DNA of 64,000 nucleotides from Molanna angustata (taxonomy: Eukaryota > Arthropoda > Insecta > Trichoptera > Molannidae), in NCBI GenBank assembly GCA_963576475.1, contig OY754987.1, positions 8,922,666 to 8,986,665 on the forward strand, read 5' to 3'. How positions within the stretch are numbered: the stretch's first letter is position 1; every line of letters begins with the position of its first letter. Shown here piece after piece: positions 59,345 to 64,000 of the stretch. Under the pieces are notes generated by a model. That model was not told the DNA's origin and did no database searches. It worked only from the letters and a program-made list of their open reading frames with translations. Position numbers and translations under genes: made by a program.

Positions 59345-59415
59345 ACGCATATATTCTTCAATTATACATACTATAGCTATCGACAGTTGAATCTCATGTG
59401 TTACCCGCAACTAGT
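59345..59415 (+). repeat. Family B right-end fragment
   Basis: ctatcgacagttgaatctca then tgtgttac and gcaactagttta matches the right end and flank of copy 2 at 19612-19655. Confidence 0.5.
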
Positions 59416-59570
59416 TTATACTATTAACTCTCCACGCCATAGAGATTTAAGAGGGTGACTGCTGCCAACATACCTATTTTTTCAATTTGAATTGGCATCA
59501 TTACTACAAAACGAATCATTTTGAAAAAAATAACCTTGTTATTTTGGATATTAATAAAGAAAAATATATA

Positions 59571-62500
59571 ATCGAATATATTTTTATTATTGCATATGCG
59601 CAAACATTGGATTTTTTTCCCTGTCGGGAGTCAAAGATATTTTTTAACAGATTATTAATTATCTCAATAGAGACGAAATTGGAATATTTATTGTAGGAGA
59701 ACCGGGAAATCAAGGCACCTACAGGGCTTACGACCTGTCATCGGCTGGTTTACGTGATCACTTTATGCGCTTGCGCAACGTTCACCAATTATGCCTTTTT
59801 AATGAGATCCCTATCAATTCAATTTTGAAACTTCTATATATTGTAATACTGAAATTCTTTTCGCTTGAAAATAATGAATTTTTTACTACAGCCATCTATG
59901 GGTGAAATTATGAACAACAATCTTATTATTTTTTATTTATTTTGTTGTAACGCCATCTATTGAGAGAATTGGTTTTTTGTAAATAATGAAAGCTACAATT
60001 CTTATATGTGAGGTGACAATGCATTTTTCGCATAGAAGTCACCCCTGATTTGCGCCAGACTTTTAAGGTCATTTTTGTCTTATTTACCTACTTGTACCAA
60101 TGTGTAAGTAATCGAATATATTTTTATTATTGCATATGCGCAAACATTGGATTTTTTTCCCTGTCGGGAGTCAAAGATATTTTTTAACAGATTATTAATT
60201 ATCTCAATAGAGACGAAATTGGAATATTTATTGTAGGAGAACCGGGAAATCAAGGCACCTACAGGGCTTACGACCTGTCATCGGCTGGTTTACGTGATCA
60301 CTTTATGCGCTTGCGCAACGTTCACCAATTATGCCTTTTTAATGAGATCCCTATCAATTCAATTTTGAAACTTCTATATATTGTAATACTGAAATTCTTT
60401 TCGCTTGAAAATAATGAATTTTTTACTACAGCCATCTATGGGTGAAATTATGAACAACAATCTTATTATTTTTTATTTATTTTGTTGTAACGCCATCTAT
60501 TGAGAGAATTGGTTTTTTGTAAATAATGAAAGCTACAATTCTTATATGTGAGGTGACAATGCATTTTTCGCATAGAAGTCACCCCTGATTTGCGCCAGAC
60601 TTTTAAGGTCATTTTTGTCTTATTTACCTACTTGTACCAATGTGTAAGTAATCGAATATATTTTTATTATTGCATATGCGCAAACATTGGATTTTTTTCC
60701 CTGTCGGGAGTCAAAGATATTTTTTAACAGATTATTAATTATCTCAATAGAGACGAAATTGGAATATTTATTGTAGGAGAACCGGGAAATCAAGGCACCT
60801 ACAGGGCTTACGACCTGTCATCGGCTGGTTTACGTGATCACTTTATGCGCTTGCGCAACGTTCACCAATTATGCCTTTTTAATGAGATCCCTATCAATTC
60901 AATTTTGAAACTTCTATATATTGTAATACTGAAATTCTTTTCGCTTGAAAATAATGAATTTTTTACCACAGCCATCTATGGGTGAAATTATGAACAACAA
61001 TCTTATTATTTTTTATTTATTTTGTTGTAACGCCATCTATTGAGAGAATTGGTTTTTTGTAAATAATGAAAGCTACAATTCTTATATGTGAGGTGACAAT
61101 GCATTTTTCGCATAGAAGTCACCCCTGATTTGCGCCAGACTTTTAAGGTCATTTTTGTCTTATTTACCTACTTGTACCAATGTGTAAGTAATCGAATATA
61201 TTTTTATTATTGCATATGCGCAAACATTGGATTTTTTTCCCTGTCGGGAGTCAAAGATATTTTTTAACAGATTATTAATTATCTCAATAGAGACGAAATT
61301 GGAATATTTATTGTAGGAGAACCGGGAAATCAAGGCACCTACAGGGCTTACGACCTGTCATCGGCTGGTTTACGTGATCACTTTATGCGCTTGCGCAACG
61401 TTCACCAATGATGCCTTTTTAATGAGATCCCTATCAATTCAATTTTGAAACTTCTATATATTGTAATACTGAAATTCTTTTCGCTTGAAAATAATGAATT
61501 TTTTACTACAGCCATCTATGGGTGAAATTATGAACAACAATCTTATTATTTTTTATTTATTTTGTTGTAACGCCATCTATTGAGAGAATTGGTTTTTTGT
61601 AAATAATGAAAGCTACAATTCTTATATGTGAGGTGACAATGCATTTTTCGCATAGAAGTCACCCCTGATTTGCGCCAGACTTTTAAGGTCATTTTTGTCT
61701 TATTTACCTACTTGTACCAATGTGTAAGTAATCGAATATATTTTTATTATTGCATATGCGCAAACATTGGATTTTTTTCCCTGTCGGGAGTCAAAGATAT
61801 TTTTTAACAGATTATTAATTATCTCAATAGAGACGAAATTGGAATATTTATTGTAGGAGAACCGGGAAATCAAGGCACCTACAGGGCTTACGACCTGTCA
61901 TCGGCTGGTTTACGTGATCACTTTATGCGCTTGCGCAACGTTCACCAATTATGCCTTTTTAATGAGATCCCTATCAATTCAATTTTGAAACTTCTATATA
62001 TTGTAATACTGAAATTCTTTTCGCTTGAAAATAATGAATTTTTTACTACAGCCATCTATGGGTGAAATTATGAACAACAATCTTATTATTTTTTATTTAT
62101 TTTGTTGTAACGCCATCTATTGAGAGAATTGGTTTTTTGTAAATAATGAAAGCTACAATTCTTATATGTGAGGTGACAATGCATTTTTCGCATAGAAGTC
62201 ACCCCTGATTTGCGCCAGACTTTTAAGGTCATTTTTGTCTTATTTACCTACTTGTACCAATGTGTAAGTAATCGAATATATTTTTATTATTGCATATGCG
62301 CAAACATTGGATTTTTTTCCCTGTCGGGAGTCAAAGATATTTTTTAACAGATTATTAATTATCTCAATAGAGACGAAATTGGAATATTTATTGTAGGAGA
62401 ACCGGGAAATCAAGGCACCTACAGGGCTTACGACCTGTCATCGGCTGGTTTACGTGATCACTTTATGCGCTTGCGCAACGTTCACCAATTATGCCTTTTT

Positions 62501-63444
62501 AATGAGATCCCTATCAATTCAATTTTGAAACTTCTATATATTGTAATACTGAAATTCTTTTCGCTTGAAAATAATGAATTTTTTACCACAGCCATCTATG
62601 GGTGAAATTATGAACAACAATCTTATTATTTTTTATTTATTTTGTTGTAACGCCATCTATTGAGAGAATTGGTTTTTTGTAAATAATGAAAGCTACAATT
62701 CTTATATGTGAGGTGACAATGCATTTTTCGCATAGAAGTCACCCCTGATTTGCGCCAGACTTTTAAGGTCATTTTTGTCTTATTTACCTACTTGTACCAA
62801 TGTGTAAGTAATCGAATATATTTTTATTATTGCATATGCGCAAACATTGGATTTTTTTCCCTGTCGGGAGTCAAAGATATTTTTTGACAGATTATTAATT
62901 ATCTCAATAGAGACGAAATTGGAATATTTATTGTAGGAGAACCGGGAAATCAAGGCACCTACAGGGCTTACGACCTGTCATCGGCTGGTTTACGTGATCA
63001 CTTTATGCGCTTGCGCAACGTTCACCAATTATGCCTTTTTAATGAGATCCCTATCAATTCAATTTTGAAACTTCTATATATTGTAATACTGAAATTCTTT
63101 TCGCTTGAAAATAAAGAATTTTTTACTACAGCCATCTATGGGTGTAATTATGAACAACAATCTTATTATTTTTTATTTATTTTGTTGTAACGCCATCTAT
63201 TGAGAGTATTGGTTTTTTGTAAATAATGAAAGCTACAATTCTTATATGTGAGGTGACAATGCATTTTTCACATAGAAGTCACCCCTGAATTGCGCCAGAC
63301 TTATAAGGTCATTTTTGTCTTATTTACCTACTTGTACCAATGTGTAAGTAATCGAATATATTTTTATTATTGCATATGCGCAAACATTGGATTTTTTTCC
63401 CTGTCGGGAGTCAAAGATATTTTTTAACAGATTATTAATTATCT
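59571..63444 (+). repeat. Tandem array of the 540-bp element, seven units plus a partial
   Basis: Units begin at 59571, 60111, 60651, 61191, 61731, 62271 and 62811, exactly 540 bp apart, with a partial eighth from 63351. Units 1-6 differ by only a few substitutions (for example near 60966, 61409 and 62586). Unit 7 has several more (63113, 63145, 63207, 63270, 63288, 63303). No indels between units. Each junction has a single atcgaatatatttttattattg block, the sequence that occurs at both ends of the dispersed copy at 6004-8720. The unit has two atagatggcg/ccatctat-type blocks, a gcgcttgcgc block and no ORF above about 60 codons. Confidence 0.95.
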
Positions 63445-63770
63445 CTCAATAGATGGCGTTACAACAAAATAAATAAAAAATAATAAGATTGTTGTTCATA
63501 ATTTCACCCATAGATGGCTGTAGTAAAAAATTCATTATTTTCAAGCGAAAAGAATTTCAGTATTACAATATATAGAAGTTTCAAAATTGAATTGATAGGG
63601 ATCTCATTAAAAATGCATAATTGGTGAACGTTGCGCAAGCGCATAAAGTGATCACGTAAACCAGCCGATGACAGGTCGTAAGCCCTGTAGGTGCCTTGAT
63701 TTCCCGGTTCTCCTACAATAAATATTCCAATTTCGTCTCTATTGAGATAATTAATAATCTGTTAAAAAAA
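63437..63770 (-). repeat. Inverted partial copy closing the 540-bp array
   Basis: From tctcaatagatggcg to ctgttaaaaaaatat the sequence is the reverse complement of about 330 bp of the unit. The switch lies in tctcaataga, a motif that occurs in both orientations of the unit (once before gacg on the forward strand, once before tggcg on the reverse). The end point falls within the aatattttttaacag part of the unit, so the first ~70 bases are missing. Confidence 0.9.
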
Positions 63771-64000
63771 TATATATAACTTTTTAAATATGTTCTGTAT
63801 ATATTCTTGTAGGAAAATAATAAGCATACCTCGATTTTTGACATTTATCTTAAATTTCTAAAAAACTATAAGGTATAGAGCATTCTATTTTTTTTATAAA
63901 TTAAAGAAGATCAAAATATCTGGAAAAATACGATGTAACGTTGCATTAATACACCAGGTTAAGTTAATAAACAAAAAAACTTTTATTTCGCAATGGCGCT

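Larger units (their letters stand above)
59454..64000 (+). mobile_element. Foldback element copy 2, split by the 540-bp array
   Basis: 59454-59570 matches 1346-1462 (gtgactgctgccaac, tttttcaatttgaatt, aataaccttg, ggatattaataaag). The same arm resumes at about 63771 (actttttaaatatgttctg, agcatacctcgatttttgac) and reaches the foldback centre (aatggcgct) at the window end. Copy 1 shows what the uninterrupted arm looks like. The insertion point is an AT-rich atatata stretch present on both sides, so a short target duplication is possible but ambiguous. Confidence 0.8.

Noticed and set aside
63005..63190. A 61-codon frame in the last 540-bp unit
   Set aside because: Only unit 7 is open here; a substitution at 63113 removes a stop that the other units keep, so it is not conserved.

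Overview
This is a stretch of animal nuclear DNA, most likely from a moth or butterfly (Lepidoptera). That call rests on an insect-type 5-HT7 serotonin receptor gene, an AT-rich background with many short tacctac-type runs, and crowds of non-LTR retrotransposons, tRNA-derived SINEs and MITEs of the kinds common in lepidopteran genomes. The species call is inference.

Only one host gene is visible. It is a two-coding-exon 5-HT7-type G-protein-coupled receptor on the + strand. Exon 1 (22012-23088, TM1-TM5 and the start of the third intracellular loop) and exon 2 (37563-38300, rest of the loop, TM6, TM7 and tail) join in phase 0 into a 604-residue protein. The 14,474-bp intron between them is filled with transposon debris. 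A likely splice acceptor at 21643-21644 puts a uORF-rich 5' UTR segment just upstream of the start codon.

Everything else is repeats, many with readable insertion history. Region 1-5,130: an inverted-repeat family with a (CA)n tract, a 671-bp foldback element, and R1/LOA-like and jockey-like LINE fragments, one carrying a 312-bp (AT)n tract. Region 6,004-8,720: a single copy of a 540-bp element with terminal direct repeats, split by a LINE. Region 8,730-13,545: a tRNA-like SINE, LINE ends, and a three-deep nest (foldback DNA element in an RTE-like LINE in an older LINE), with target-site duplications at both inner levels. Region 13,985-16,935: a 5'-truncated LINE with an open 858-codon ORF. 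Region 17,880-20,060: a SINE-like repeat, a hammerhead-ribozyme-like motif and a second copy of the (GT)n family.

The receptor intron (23,089-37,562) holds a 51-bp minisatellite, a PIF/Harbinger derivative flanked by TTA, an RTE inside an RTE, and several MITEs. After the gene come a second hammerhead-like motif (40,715-40,758), an RTE whose 5' half is inverted as expected from twin priming (42,721-45,823, 10-bp target duplication), a 120-bp dimeric satellite (47,084-48,400), a TA-flanked element (49,178-50,130), more LINE relics and a third hammerhead-like relic. The window ends with seven head-to-tail copies of the same 540-bp element, closed by an inverted partial copy, all inserted in one arm of a second foldback element.

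The strongest candidate for something not well described is the 540-bp terminal-direct-repeat element. It occurs once as a dispersed insertion with an 11-bp target duplication and once as a near-perfect tandem array. The three hammerhead-like motifs with palindromic stem III are the second.
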